This document shows positions 33,843-46,510 of a stretch of DNA of 64,000 nucleotides, in pieces. Positions within the stretch are counted from its first letter, which is position 1. Each line of letters begins with the position of its first letter. Source of the DNA: Aralia elata (Eukaryota > Streptophyta > Magnoliopsida > Apiales > Araliaceae); assembly GCA_034770075.1 (NCBI GenBank), contig CM068385.1, positions 48,506,721-48,570,720 on the forward strand, in the 5' to 3' direction. The position numbers were made by a program, and so were the translations under genes. The notes below the pieces were generated by a model, which did no database searches, had not been told where the DNA came from, and was given only the letters and a program-made list of their open reading frames with translations.

Positions 33843-35040
33843 TCACTCGGCGGGGTGATCGTCTGTCTCCTCGGCGTCAGAATCTGATGGTGGGAAAGGC
33901 GGCAGCGGTGCAGGCACGGGGAAAGGAAGTGGAGGTGCACTCGGGTACTGTGCTGCTAGAACCGCGCTGAAACTAGTGGTGAAGTTCCACATGTGCTCCT
34001 GCCTCTCTGCAATGCGCTGATTCTGCCTCCTTAGCCTCCTCTCAAGCTTCTTAGCTTGACTGTCAATTAAGTAACTGGAGGCTGCGGAATATTGAGTGCT
34101 GAAATTTTGCCTTAGGCCGTGATGAACCGGCAGGCAGCTGAGTATCCTCCTCCTCCTCCTCCTCGGAAGTAGCCTCAATAATAAAGCCCACGGCCACGAG
34201 GATGCGACTCGGCTCCATCCCAAACCTGTGTACCTCGCGATTAGCCTGTGGTCGAGAAGCTGCGATGGCTGCTGTGTGTGACCTCATCATCTCGCCACTG
34301 CACCCCCGCCTGCCTACCACAGTCCACAAATGAGGGAGGGGTGAGGTAGTCCGCCCTGAACATTACCCCGCAGAAGCCGGCGGATACTACCCTCGATGAT
34401 GTTCCCTACATCAATCGAGAAATCCATAACAATAGCGTAAAGCAACGCGGCCTTCTCCTTAGAAACATCGCTCACGTGCTGGGAAGGCATGAGCTTGGCA
34501 CTCAGAAAGGCGTACCAAATCTTTCCATACAGGCTGAGGTCTTTGCTGGGGAAGAGAGAAGCACCTCTATCTCGTCCTAGTGATCCATGGTGGTAACGCG
34601 GTTTGCACAACTCAGTTACAATCTTGTCAAAATCAGGCGCTGCGAGCGAATGGAACTCTGTATACTGGCATAATGCAGGAGGCACCAAGTTGTAGTAGTG
34701 ATTAATTGCCTGTGCGCTGAACGGTACCCTCATCCCCCTGACTATGGCCTCAAAAAGGCTGCCTGTCCTGAGCGTTGGCATAGAACTCCTGTACCACAGG
34801 AACCACTGCTGGGGTCGGGGTGGTGGGGTGAAAGTGTCCCACACCCTCTCATCTATCTGCTCCCAAATCTCTTCATCAACCCCTCTCTCAGGCCTGAGTC
34901 CGCGCTCGGGAGTTAGAGCTTTACCCGTGATGAAGTCATTCAAACCTGTCTGCCGCCTCGGCATGATAAAACTTACTGTGGTCATACTGCCTTGGTGGAG
35001 CAGATGCGGATCCCTCAGTACGAGATCTCTTAGGAGGCAT
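33843..35040 (-). pseudogene. A2 ORF2 downstream of integrase (Athila env-position protein)
   Basis: Starts MPPKRSRTEGSAS at 35040. After one frameshift near 34940 comes a conserved core with QWFLWYRSSMPTLRTGS, RGMRVPFSAQAINHYYNL and LYGKIWYAFLSAKLMPSQH. Then an acidic run (SEEEEEED), and after another frameshift a coiled-coil-like QAKKLERRLRRQNQRIAERQ and a Pro-rich, acidic C-terminus ending at 33843. The core resembles the Pfam 'putative plant transposon protein' domain often found after Athila pol. I see no signal peptide or clear membrane anchor, so an envelope role is not supported. Function unknown. Confidence 0.7.
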
Positions 35041-36339
35041 GGTAGCAACAAAGCAGAAATTCCTATTTCAAAACTGACCCAAACCCCACTGAATTCAATT
35101 CACTGCTATATAGGAACTTCCCCCAAACTTGAATTTTTCATAAACCAAATTTTTCCTGCAAGAAGTCTCCAAATACACAAAAATATATCCCCAATCCAGC
35201 AGTTGAGACCAAACAACTCAACTGGGAATCCAATATCACAGTGCAGTAAATGAATGGGCAGTGCAAAAAATCAACACAGACAACGCCCCAAATCAGTGCT
35301 AAAGATACTCAATTACAGCCCAAATGTATTCTCAGATGCAGTACCAAACCAAATTAACAGTAAACAGAGCCAAATGCAATGAAAATACAGTCCACAATGG
35401 TATACCTTGCCGCTGTCAGTTTCAATTATGAAGAAGGAGGAATTGCCTGCTTGAATTCACCAAATTGCGACTTGATTCCTCGCGGAGATGTAATGAGGTT
35501 AAATTCCAGCCCCAATTCTTCCAACTAACTGACCTAATTCGGAATGGTGATTGATGATGGTGACTGTTAATGGGTAGAACTGATTGAAAACCCAAGTTGG
35601 AAGTGGATTTCGTGTGAAAAAGGGGTGCTCAATATCCGTTGGTTAGTTTGAAATCGAGAGTGGGGATGTGGCTAGGGTGGAATTCGATTGCTCAAGTATG
35701 GTTTGGGGCTATTGGGTTTTGGGTTGCAGAGAATGGAGAAGAAGAAGAATGGAAAAATCGAAACGGGGAGGGGGTTTTTTTTTAGGTTCTGCAATTCCGT
35801 GTCTCTCGCCGGGTGTGGGCGAGAGATTTACTCATGATTTTCTCGCCGGGGCGAGATCTCGCCGGGGCGAGAGTTTCCAAGGCTAAAAACCCTCGCCGCG
35901 GCGAGCCCTCCTGCTGAAGCAAAAATTAGATTTTTGAAAAATTTCATCCAGGGACCATGCCTCATAACAACTCCCTGTATCCTGCAACTTTCAAAACATA
36001 CATTAGACACAATGGGCCAAAAAATGGCCCTCAAAGGTGACTCGGTGCTAAAAAATCCAAAACTAACACACAATATACTAAATATGAAAAATTTAAAAAC
36101 TAACTAATTCATGGAAAATGCCAATAATTACGACACCCAACTGAATCATGAAAGGATACGGAAGATGGTGGGTTGCCTCACCACCGAGCGCTTGGTTTTG
36201 AGTCCTCGGCCCGCTCGACTTTTTCATCAATTTTCAAGGTTGATCGGCTAAAGTTATCGAGGTCTTTTGGCGAGCGAAGCCGCCACCCCAATAATGCTTA
36301 AGGCGTTGCCCGTTGACTTTGAACGTCACTTCCGGATTA
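35041..36339 (-). other. A2 region between integrase and ORF2
   Basis: No ORF of note. It holds a GC palindrome array (35805-35905) and a roughly 700-bp leader-like stretch ahead of ORF2. Spliced or separate expression of ORF2 could originate here; no promoter is evident. Confidence 0.6.
35805..35905. repeat. GC-rich palindrome array upstream of A2 ORF2
   Basis: Four CTCGCCGGGGCGAG-like units, two of them adjacent (35841-35871), with a CCAAGGCTAAAAACC spacer before the last. This is a non-LTR position, as in element B. Confidence 0.8.
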
Positions 36340-37640
36340 TCACCATAGATTTCGACAGCTCCGTGTGGAAATGCTTGCTTGACAGTGAAAGGACCCGACC
36401 AACGCGATTTGAGCTTTCCGGGAAAAAAGCCTCAATCTAGAGTTTGAACAGCAAATACTGCTTGGCCAGGCTCGAATTTTTCTGTCAATAATCTTCTTAT
36501 CATGCCACCTCTTTACTTTTTCCTTGTACAATTTTGCATTTTCATAAGCTTGCAGTCGGAACTCATCAAGTTCATTGAGCTGAAGAAGCCTTTTCTCACC
36601 TGCCACGCTGTGAGGTCAAAATTCAAACTTTCTAATGGCCCAAAAACGCCTTATGCTCAAGCTCAACCGGGAGATGGCACGCCTTGCCATAAACAAGCTG
36701 GTATGGTGTGACATACCCAATATGGGTGTGTTTTAAAAAGCCGTTCTATACGCCCATAGTGCCTCATCCAGCTTTGTCGACCAATCTTTCCTTGTGGGGG
36801 TTAACGATCTTTTCCAGGATTTTTTTAACTTCTCTGTTGGAAACCTCCGCTTGTCCATTGGTCTGGGGGTGATAAGCAGTAGCAATTCTATGAGTGACCC
36901 CATATTTTCCCAAGAGGGCAGCAAAATGTTTATTGCAGAAGTGACTCCCTTCATCACTAATCATCGCCACTCGGAGTGCCGAATCTTGTAAAGATATTCT
37001 TTTGAAGGAATTTCAGCACAACCTTGGAATCATTAGTGGGAAATGCGGCTGCCTCCACCCATTTAGATACATAATCTACTGCCAAGAGAATGTATAGATT
37101 GTTGAAAGAGGGTGGGAATGGCCCCATGAAATCTATGCCCCAAACATCAAATACTTCAACCTCCAGAATCATATTTAGAGGCATTTCGTAGCCTTTTGGA
37201 GATATTCCCCATCCGTTGACATCTATCACATTTTTAGCACAAACTGATGAGCATCCTTGAACAAAGTTGGCCAAAAGAACCCCGCTTGCAACACCCTAGT
37301 AGTGGCTGTTTTCTCACCTCCATAGTGTCCTCCATATAACGAATCATGACAGTGATGGAGAATGCTCTCGACCTCGCTCTGTGGAATACACCTTCGAAAT
37401 TCATTTGGTCCACACAATGCTTGAACAAATAGGGTTCATCCCACATATACCTAGTAACATCATGAAGAAACTTTTTCTTTTGCTGCCACGACAAGTCCGG
37501 TGGAAGAGGTGTTACTAACCAAGTAGTTAGCCAAAATCAGCCATACCAAGGTATTTCGCCTTGCACCACAAACAGTTGTTTCATCCGGGAAAGATTCATT
37601 TATTAGCACCTTATCTTCCTTATCATACCCCGGATTCTCC
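36340..37640 (-). pseudogene. A2 integrase (frameshifted)
   Basis: Integrates the cDNA in the family. Pieces in order: the zinc-binding HHCHDS...HYGGEKT...GFFWPTLFKDA region (37417-37230), catalytic WGIDFMGPFPPS (first Asp), ISDEGSHF (second Asp) and VSNREVKKILEK (Glu, 35 residues later). Then TKLDEALWAYRTAF and a C-terminal segment rich in Lys and Arg, ending near 36340. At least four one-base frame changes separate them. The catalytic D,D,E residues are all still encoded. Confidence 0.85.
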
Positions 37641-39166
37641 AATCTAGATAGATGGTCGGGCTACTTGGTTTTCAGTTCCCTTTTTGTCCCGAATCTCCAA
37701 GTCAAACTCTTGTAACAATAGGATCCATCTAATCAATCTCGGTTTTAGCATCTTTCTTTGCAATGAGATATCGAATAGCTGAATGGTCCGTGCAATACAA
37801 CCACCTTTGTTCCAATCAAGTAAGATCGAAAACTTGTCAAATGCATAAACTACTGCAAGCAACTCTCTTCTCGGTAGTGGTGTAATTGAGTTGTGCATCA
37901 GTTAAGGTTTTGCTAGCATAGTAAATGGCATGAAAAACCTTCTCCTTTCGCTGTCCCAAAACAGCCCCCACCGCATAATCACTGGCATCACACATCAACT
38001 CGAAGGGTTGTTGACCAATCCGGAGCAACTATCACTGGTTGCAGTGGTTAATTTCTTCTTTAATAACTCAAATGCCATCAAACACTCCTCATCAAACTTG
38101 AATGGCACATCTTTTTCAAGGAGAGACTGCATAAAGGCTTTGTGATCTTAGAGAAATCCTTAATGAATCTTCGGTAGAACCCCGCATGTCCCAGAAAACT
38201 GCGAATGCCCTTCACTGAGGTTGGTGGAGGTAAGTTTTCAATTGTTTCGAGTTTTGCTCTATCCACCCTCAAGACCCTTGGGATGACACTTTATGCCCAA
38301 GTATAATCCCCTCTTGCACCATAAAGTGACATTTTTCCCAGTTGAGCACCAGATTAGTTTCCACACATCTCTTCAGTATTAGAACTAGATTTTCCAAGCA
38401 GTTGTCAAATGAATCACCAAATACTGAGAAGTCATCCATGAAAACTTCAACATTTGCGTTCTACCAAATCTGAGAAAATAGCCATCATACACCTTTGAAA
38501 GGTGGCCGGTGCATTACACAGTCCGAATGAGACCCTTCTAAAAGCAAAAGTACCAAATGGGCATGTGAAGGTAGTCTTTTCTTGATCTTCTGGAGCAATA
38601 GCAATCTGATTATATCCCGAATTATCCATCTAGCAAGCAATAGTACTCATGCCCGGCTAGTCTATCCAACATTTGATCTGATGAAGGGCAATGGGAAGTG
38701 ATCCTTTCGAGTTGCTTTGTTAAGCTCCTGTAATCCATGCACACCCTCCAACCAGTTACTGTTCTTGTTGGAATCAATTCATTATTCTCATTGGCAACGA
38801 CTGTCATGCCCCCTTTCTTGGGTACACACTGAACTGGGCTCACCCAAGCACTGTCAGAGATAGGATAAATTATTCCAGCATCTAACCACTTCAAAATCTC
38901 TTTCTTTACTACCTCCTTCATAATTTGGGTTGAGTCTCCTCTGATGTTCCACAGTGGGCTTACTATCATCTTCCATCAGGATTTTGTGCATACAGTAAGA
39001 TGGGCTTATTCCCTTGATGTCGGCGATGGTCCCATCCAATAGCAGATTTGTACTCCCTAAGAACCCGCAACAGCTTGCTTTCCTGAAACTCGTTAAGCAC
39101 AGATGCAATAATAACAGGTAAAGTAGCTGAATCACCTAAATATGCATACCTGAGATGGTTAGGCAA
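37641..39166 (-). pseudogene. A2 reverse transcriptase and RNase H (frameshifted)
   Basis: RT blocks: PNHLRYAYLGDSATLPVIIA at the start, LKWLDAGIIYPISDSAWVSP, CVPKKGGMTVV, GWRVCMDYR, the DNSGYNQIAIAPEDQEKTTF region and FRRVSFGLCNAPATFQRCMM. The FMDDF catalytic box follows near 38430. RNase H: FELMCDASDYAVGAVLGQ, TTTEKR (frame break) and RLIRWILLLQEFDLEI. Most breaks are single inserted or missing bases relative to element C. Confidence 0.87.
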
Positions 39167-40055
39167 GGGCTTTAGCTCAAGTGATGGAGGTGTCTCAAGT
39201 GATGGTTTTCAACGATCTGTAGCATTCTCAGCATGTTCAAGAGATTCAAACGGAATTTGAAACTTGCTCCCCCGTGGCACTGTATCTAAAATCTGTAGAT
39301 ATTCAACCAAATCTGGATCTTCTATGTCAAACTCTCCCAGAAGTGCAGTTTCTAATGGATCATTGTTTAACACATTCAAAAACTCGTCTTTCACGGCTTG
39401 CTCGATAACATCCACCTGAAAACATTCTTCCTCATCCGAAGGGAATTTCATGGCCTTAAATACATTGAAGGTCACTTCTTGATCCTGAACCCTCATAGTG
39501 AGCTCTCCCTTTTGCACATCGATTAAAGTTCTTCCAGTGGCTAAAAATGGTCCCTCCCTAGAATAATAGGAATGTTTTTATCTTCCTCATAATCTAAGAT
39601 GATAAAAATCAGCCGGGAAGATGAATTTATCCACCTTGACAAGAATGTCTTCACACAATTCCCCTTGGGTATGTAACCGACTATCGGCAAGTGAAGAGAA
39701 ATGTTTGTAGGCTTTGGTGCAGGCAACCCCAACTGAGTATACACTGATAATGGGCATGAGATTAATACTCGCACCCAAATCACACAAACATTTGTTGAAA
39801 GAAAGGCTACCAATAGTACACGGTATAGTGAAGCTGCCTGGATCTTTTCAACTTGGGGGGTAGCTTTCTTTGCAGCACGGCACTACATTCCTCTGTCAAA
39901 GCCACTGTCTCAAAAGTCATTTAGCCTTTTCTTCCTAGACAGAATTCCTTTCATAAATTTGGCATAGCTAGGCATCTGTTCTAAGGCCTCTGCCAAAAGG
40001 AATGTTAATTTGTTAGCTTTTTGAAGACCTCCAGGAATTTGGCCAAACTGTTTAT
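39167..40055 (-). pseudogene. A2 protease and linker to RT (frameshifted)
   Basis: CDLGASINLMP is the aspartic protease active site (near 39770), then LGLPAPKPTNISLHL, VDKFIFPADF and EEDKNIPIILG. Frames change at runs such as TTTCAAC and CCAT. The linker 39517-39209 is intact for 102 codons (GELTMRVQDQEVTFNVFKAM onward) and matches element C, where this piece leads directly into RT. Confidence 0.85.
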
Positions 40056-41668
40056 CTAACTTCTGCTTCTGCAGTCTCTGAGGGAAAGGTACTGGTGGAT
40101 ATACTTTTGGAGTAGGCTCAACACGAGGTTTTTATCTGTGGTATCTCCCCGCTCTGACTCAGGTGGTACACTGCTGTCCATTTCCTTAGAAAAATCAGCA
40201 TTAGTCAAGTTCGGGGGAGAGCTTGAGTGGGCTGCCCCCTTTTGCAATTCGGGCTCCTGTAAGGTTTGTTTACCACTTCTGAGAGTTACTGCCTGACATT
40301 CCTCTTTCCCATCTCTTCGTGGATTAGTCTCTGTGTTACTTGGAAGAGATCCCTGGGGTCTATTTGACATAGAACTAGCCATTTGCCCAATTTGATTTTC
40401 CAAAGCTTTGAGTGCTGCTGCTTGGTTTTTTATCAAGATATCTTGGTTAGCTATGTGTTTCAAAATCAACTCCTCAAATTCTGATTTTCTCTCTGGTTGT
40501 GATTGTGAGGTTTGAGCTGTATGATGTTGTTGAGGTGGATTTTGGAACCCTGGTGGATGATGTGGTTTAGGAGCTTGCTGAAAATTTTGATTGTTGCTCC
40601 ATGGAAAAGTTAGGGTGGTTCCTATTTCCAGCATTGTTAAGTGTTTTGGTACTGATTTGGCTGGTCTCTGATAACTACTTTACAAACTGAACTGCCTCGT
40701 GGTCAAATGGACATTGGTCATTGGCATGTGTTTCCTGCACACACTTCACAAACAACAGCCACCTGCTGCACTTTTGAATCAGTTAAGGTATCAAATTTTC
40801 TTAGACATTGCTGCCATCTGAGCTGCTAAGGCTGTGTGATGGCATCCACCTCTAATACTCCGGCTACCTTTGGTTGACTCATCCTAGCAGTAGGCCATTG
40901 GTAGTTATTTGCAAGTCATGACCTCCAACAGCTCAATTGCTTCCCCATAATTCTTAGCCATGAGAGATCCCCCAGCTTTTGCTGCATCTATACAAGATCG
41001 ATTGTGAGATCCCAATCCGCTGTAGTAATGAGGTATTCAATTGCATCCATGGGAGGAATCCATGATGCGGGCATCTTCGAAGCAAATCTTTAAATCTTTC
41101 CCATGCCTCATTACAATGACTCCCCATGATGTTGTTCAAAGGTTTGCAATTTCATTTCTCAATCTCGCAGACTTTGCAGGAGGGAAGAACTTTGCCAACA
41201 AAAATTTTTGTGCTTAAGTCTGGACCATGTAGTGATGGGACCCCGGTGGCAATGAGTGAAGCCAACTCTTAGCTTTGTCTCTCATAAAGTGAAACGGGAA
41301 AAAGTCTAAGTCTCAAAGCATCATCCGTTACCCCAACAAATTTGAAAGTATCACATATCTCAATAAAAACTCAACAAATGCTCATTAGGGTTGTCATTGG
41401 GCAAACCCCCAAACTGTAAGGAATTTTGCACCATTTGTATTGTTCCGGTCTAATTTCAAAGGCCGTTGCAGTTATTGCCGGCCTTATGATACTAGACTGT
41501 AGATCACTAATCTGCGGCGTTATATAGTCGCTCAAATGCTTTTTGTTCCTCTGCCGCCATAGTTTCTTGATTGTTAGAATCCCTGATTCTTTCTCTTCTT
41601 AGTCTTCGGGTATTTCTCTCAATCTCGGGATCGTAAGGAAATAACTCAAGACTTTGTGATCGGCGCAT
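40056..41668 (-). pseudogene. A2 gag (frameshifted)
   Basis: Start MRRSQSLELFPYDPEIERN at 41668, about 110 bp after the primer site. The gag core continues through frame-shifted pieces, including FKDLLRRCPHHGFLPWMQL (about 41100-41040) and a knuckle with CAGN near 40730. It ends with an open piece of 192 codons (40634-40056) containing ALENQIGQMASSMSNRPQGS and TLRSGKQTLQEPE. It lacks the PAQLRP repeats found in C. Confidence 0.82.
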
Positions 41669-41774
41669 ACAAATCAAGGGTACCTACACAATCAAGTAAG
41701 TAAAAATTAAAAACAAGTCTAAATTAAGATCAATTTAACTATAATCGATATAGGTAAAATTATTGTAAAATAAC

Positions 41775-41792
41775 TCCCCGGCAACGGCGCCA
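41775..41792 (-). other. Primer binding site, tRNA-Asp, element A2
   Basis: Minus strand TGGCGCCGTTGCCGGGGA, identical to the B site, eight bases from the LTR end. Fixes A2 as minus oriented. Confidence 0.92.
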
Positions 41793-41800
41793 AAAAAACT

Positions 41801-43414
41801 TGTTGCTCGATTTCGCAATCAATAAAACACGCGCAAGTATACGCGGTCCACAAGTAATATAAGATAAGTAAAGTGTCGAACCCACGAGGAATTATGTTAA
41901 ATAATTACCAAATATCAATCGCATGTAAAATCAATCCCAATTTAAACAATGACAATATGGTTTGTGTTTGTTGTTGATTAAAACTAAAATAAAGGAAATT
42001 TAGAAAACAAGGTTTTACTAACACGGATAAAGTTCAAGATAAAAAGGTCTAAGATTACAATATCCCCCAACTCTTCATTTAAATATCCTACTCTCTCTTG
42101 TTTTGGTAAATTAGAACATAAGAATTGCTATCCGAGAAATCACAAGTATATATAAGCCTCTCTCGTATGGTCGAATACGTATTTCCTATTGTGGTGCAAT
42201 AAAGAGTCTATATTTCTATTCTATACACAAGCAAGAATCCCATATCAAGAACAATTAATAAGGACACATGTCACGTAAAGTCCCATTAACCATTCTATCA
42301 ATTACCAACTTTCCACAATATAAATCATTTAAGCATGGTTCTCAAATGGATACATGTGGTATTTAGGTATATGTTCTATCCTAAATACAATCAAATTATC
42401 AACCTTCAAGAATAATACATAAGACTCACGTCACATAATCTCATACATTATCCATAAAGAATATCTAATTTTCACATGAATTCATAACTAGGTCTCAACT
42501 TATACTTCCTCTCTCAATTCCATATAAGTTACCCAAGTAATTACGGGCCAAGTAATTAATCCTTAATCAAAGGTTATAAACTCCAATTCACAAAAATGCC
42601 TAATTACCATTCAGGAGAGAGCAATTCAATTTAAACTACAAGTTGAGTTCCATTGCAATCTTAGAATGAAGAGTTTAGCTCATATTTAATCTTAATAACA
42701 TCATAAACTGATTATAGTACATGGTTTGGAATAACAAGGTAAGAATAAAGAACTACAACAAATGAAGATACACCCCTTTTTTTTTGATGATATTCCCGAA
42801 TTAGTGAGATGTAGTTCTTCTTGAGTTGCTCTTGTTTCCTATTTCGTGCTCCAAGCCTCTTTGGTTGATGGAAATTCTGATAATCTTTTCTTTAGCTCCT
42901 TTGTTCTTCTTCTTTTCTCTCAAACCCTAGCTTTTTCCAAGTGTTGTAACCAAGCTTGAAATCTCCAATACCAACTCCCTGGATGCTACTCATCTGCATT
43001 CCCTCTCTCCTCATTTTCCCGTTCCTGAAATTCCTCCTCTAGTGCGCCACAATAGCAGAACAGACAAAGCCAGCCGCACCAGAAATCGCACTCTCGCCCC
43101 GGCGAGAAAAACAGCCAGGGGAGCTCGCCCCGGCGAGGGCTCGCCGCGGCGAAGATTTTGGCCTTGGAGGCTCGCCCCGGCGAGAGCTCGCCCCGGCGAG
43201 GAAATTGGCCTGGGGAGCTCGCCGCGGCGAGGTCACATGTCCCGCTGAAATTACTCTTTTGCCCCCATTTTGCCAAAAACCACCACAATCGTCCACAACT
43301 GTTCCCTGCACAATAAAAGCATAAAACAAGTAAATAGATACTAAAAACACCTAAGGATAACAAAGAATTGAGTTCAAAGGATAACTAATTCGTAGGTATA
43401 AAACCCACTCATCA
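41801..43414 (-). repeat. Element A2 5' LTR (1614 bp)
   Basis: Same ends as 30707-32331. Example differences: TTGTTTGG versus TTGTTTTGG, CTCGATGG versus CTCGTATGG, AGAATTTGC versus AGAATTGC. They are indels within otherwise identical sequence. Confidence 0.92.
43092..43231. repeat. GC-rich palindrome array in A2 5' LTR
   Basis: Same six-unit layout as 31999-32142, with cleaner palindromes. Confidence 0.85.
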
Positions 43415-43520
43415 GCTACCAATGCACACAAAAGGTTCAAATAAGCACACAAACTAACTTATTAAAAATTTAATTTATATATTTAATTAATAATGACGTT
43501 TAAAATTCACGGGCACTACA
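43415..43520 (-). repeat. Element F 3' LTR, inner end
   Basis: GCTACCAATGCACAC...GGGCACTACA matches 53104-53209 exactly where compared and completes the LTR begun at 26787. In minus sense it is the LTR start, TGTAGTGCCCG. Confidence 0.9.
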
Positions 43521-43552
43521 TCCCTCCCCCCTTATAAAAATTCCGTCCTCGG
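43521..43552 (-). other. Polypurine tract of element F
   Basis: Minus sense ATAAGGGGGGAGGGA next to the LTR, preceded by CGAGGACGGAATTTTT. This is the usual end of Tekay/Del pol followed by the tract. Confidence 0.85.
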
Positions 43553-45170
43553 AATTGCAAAATAAGGTTACTCAAATAGAAAAGGATAATTTGCTTTCAT
43601 CTTCTCTTCGAGTTTCCACGTAGCTTTTTCGACTGCGTGATTCCTTCAGAGAACCTTGACGGAATAGATGATCTTATTCCTCAGTTTTCTGTTCCTTCCT
43701 ATCGAGTATCTGAACAGGAATTTCCTCGTACGATAAGTCTTTCTCGACTTGGATTGGTTCATACGAGATAACGTGCTTGTAGTCTGGTTTATACTGGCCG
43801 CAACAGTGACCACATGAAACACGTTGTGAATGTGCTCAAGTTTAGGAGGTAACGCTACCTCGTTACGTCACTTCGCCAATTCGTCTTAATACCTCGAATC
43901 GGTCCTATGAACCTAGGGCTCAATTTGCCCTTCTTCCCAAAACGGATCTTCCCTTTCCAGGGAGATACCTTCAAAAACACAAAGCTATCCAACTTCAAAG
44001 TCTCTCTTCTGACGATGTAAGTCGGCATATTTTCTTCTGGCGATCCTGAGCTGCTACCAGACGATTCCTGACCAGTTGTACTGTATCTGTAGTTTGCTGC
44101 AACCAATTCAGGTCTCAACAGTCTTCGCTCTCCAACCTCGTCCCAACACATCGGGGTTCGGCATTTCCTTCCATATAGCGCTTCGTGTACGGTGGCATAC
44201 CGATACTAGTGTGATAGCTGTTGTTGTAAGTGAAACTCCACCAGTGGCAATGGTCATCCCGGATGCCCTTTAAATCCATCACGACCGCCCGAAGCATATC
44301 TTCTAAGGTCTGAATCGTATTCGCTCGCTCTGGCTGTCAGTTTGAGGATGATACGCTGTACTCAACCTCAATTGTGTTCCCATTACTTGCCTGCAGACTT
44401 TCTCCAAAAATTTGACGTTGAAGCGCGAATCTCTGTCCGATACAATAGATACCGGCACTCCATGACGCGATACAAATCTCCTTGACGTTAAATTTTGCTA
44501 ATTATTCCAGATTGTACCGTATCTTAATTGGCAAAAAAATGAGCAGACTTGGTTTAGACGATCCACAATTACCCAGATAGCGTCTAAACCCTTATGAGTT
44601 GGTGGCAAGTCCCACCACAAAGTCCATTGTGATGTGCTCCCACTTCCACTCCGGAATCTCTAATGGTTGAAGTAATCCGCTCGGTCGTTGGTGCTCTGCT
44701 TTAATCCGCTGGCATGTCAGACATCGGCTGACGCACTCCGCCACTTCTCGTTTCATATTCGGCCACCAAAAAATTTCGTCGCAAATCCTTGGTACACTCT
44801 TTGTGCTCCCGGGATTGTTACTGAGTACTTCGTGCTATGAGCTTCCTGAAGGATTTCTTCCCTCAATTCCAGATCCAACGGTACCCAGACCTCTCCCTTC
44901 AAACCTTAGCAATCCAGTGCTTAATCAATCTTTTTACTTAAGCTCCTCGCCTTCGGCAATTCGCTTCTTTATTGAATCCACAATCCTCATCCTTTTCTTG
45001 AGCCTCCTTAATCTGATCCAATAGGGTCGGGCTCGCTGTCACTCGTGAACAATTTCCCGTCCGCCTCCATCGAAATACTTAACCTCCCAATTTCAGACGT
45101 TCGAACTCCTTTATCAACTCTGCTTGAGTCGTGAGCCTCATTAATTTCTCTCTGCCTTTCCTACTCAGGG
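43553..45170 (-). pseudogene. Element F integrase with GPF module and chromodomain (frameshifted)
   Basis: Integrase pieces: an HPGKANVVADALSRK region at the RNase H/integrase border, late-core YNNSYHTSIGMPPY (about 44220), then MCWDEVGERRLL...RPELV. The C-terminal module is KVSPWKGKIRFGKKGKLSPR with FIGP (about 43985-43905). The tail (about 43800-43570) reads, across frame breaks, HNVFHV, YKPDY, IPVQILDRKEQKLRNK and HAVEKATWK, a chromodomain. Chromodomains in this lineage target insertion to heterochromatin, which fits a gene-free nest. Confidence 0.82.
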
Positions 45171-46510
45171 CATCTGCCACTACATTTGCTTTGCCCGGAT
45201 GGTACAGAAATCTCACAGTTCGTAATCCTTGATCAATTCTAACCATCGGTGCTGCCTCATATTCAGCTCCTTCTGAGTGAAGATATATTTCAGACTTTTA
45301 TGATCTGTATATATCTCGCACCTCTCTCCATATAAGTAGTGGCCTTCCAAATCTTCAAGGCGAGTACTACTGCTGCTAACTCCAGATCATGAGTCGGGTA
45401 TCCCTTCTCATAGTCCCCCTTCAGCTGACGTGAAGCGTACACAATGACCTTGCCATGCTGCATTAGTAACACAACCGAGGCCTTTGGTGTGACGCATCAC
45501 TGTATACTACAAAACCCCCAGTGTCGTCCGGTAAAGCCAACACTGGTGCTTGGCTAAGTCTTTTTCTTCAGCTCCATGAAACTCTCCTCGCACTTCTCCG
45601 TCCAAACGAACTTTAACCGTCTTTCTGGTTAGATTGGTCAACGACGATGCTATCTTCAAAAAAATCCTGGACGAATCTCCGATAGTATCCCGCTAACCCT
45701 AGGAAACTCCTGATCTCCGTCGGCTGGTCCTCGGGCTGCTCCCAGTTGATAATGGCTTTCCACCTTTGCTGGGTCTATCGAACAACCATCCCGGTCAATG
45801 ACGTGACCTAGAAACTGCACCCTTTGCAACCAAAATTCACACTTTGAAAACTTCGCATACAACTTCTCCCTTCTTAATGCCTCCAAAACAATCCTTGGAT
45901 GTTCAGCATGTTCTTCCTCTGTCACTGAATATACCAAGAAGTCATCGATGAATACTACCACGAACTTGTCCAAGTACTGCTTAAACACTCTGTTCATCAT
46001 ATCCATGAATGTCGATGGTGCATTTGTTAAGTCCAAATGACATTACCAGAAACTCGAAATGTCCATAAACGAGTTCTGAATGCCGTCTTGGGATATCCTC
46101 ATGTCTCACCCTTAGCTGATGGTAGCCTGTCCTTAAATTAATCTTTGAAAAGTATTTCGCTCCCTTGAGTTGATCAAACAGATCGTCTATTCTGGGTAGC
46201 GGGTACCTGTTCTTAATCGTAACCTTGTTTCAATTCCTTGTAATCGATACTGAGCCTTAACGATCCATCCTTCTTCTTTACGAACAAGAACTCGCGCTCC
46301 CCATGGTGACACGCTCGGTCTGATATAACCTTTATCCAACAGTTCTTGGCAATTGAACCATTAGCTCCTTCATTTTCTACCGGTGCCATGCGATACGGCG
46401 CCTTCGATATTGGTGCGGCTCCCGGCACCAAGTTAATTACAAATTCTACCTCCTTTATCCAGCGGTAATCCCGGAATTTCATCTGGAAAGACATCTGTGA
46501 ATTCCCTTAC
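45171..46510 (-). pseudogene. Element F reverse transcriptase and RNase H (frameshifted)
   Basis: RT: LVPGAAPISKAPYRMAP, FVKKKDGSLRLSIDYKEL, the missing middle in other frames, then NAPSTFMDMMNRVFKQYLD, FVVVFIDDFLVYS (catalytic DD near 45960) and CEFWLQRVQFLGHVI. RNase H: GKVIVYASRQLKGDYEKGYP, HDLELAAVVLALKIW and LIKDYEL. These are chromovirus-type motifs, distinct from Athila FMDDF and TTTEKELLAV. Confidence 0.87.

Larger units (their letters stand above)
30697..43414 (-). mobile_element. Element A2, structurally complete Athila-like retrotransposon
   Basis: Minus order: 5' LTR 43414-41801, tRNA-Asp primer site, gag, protease, RT, RNase H, integrase, ORF2, 3' noncoding region, polypurine tract, 3' LTR 32331-30707. 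About 12.7 kb. It lies in F's 3' LTR, but no 5-bp target duplication is visible: right flank GCTACC continues the target, whereas at the left GGCTAC is replaced by about ten bases, TTTCAAAAAC. All domains are recognisable though split by one-base frameshifts. Confidence 0.9.
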
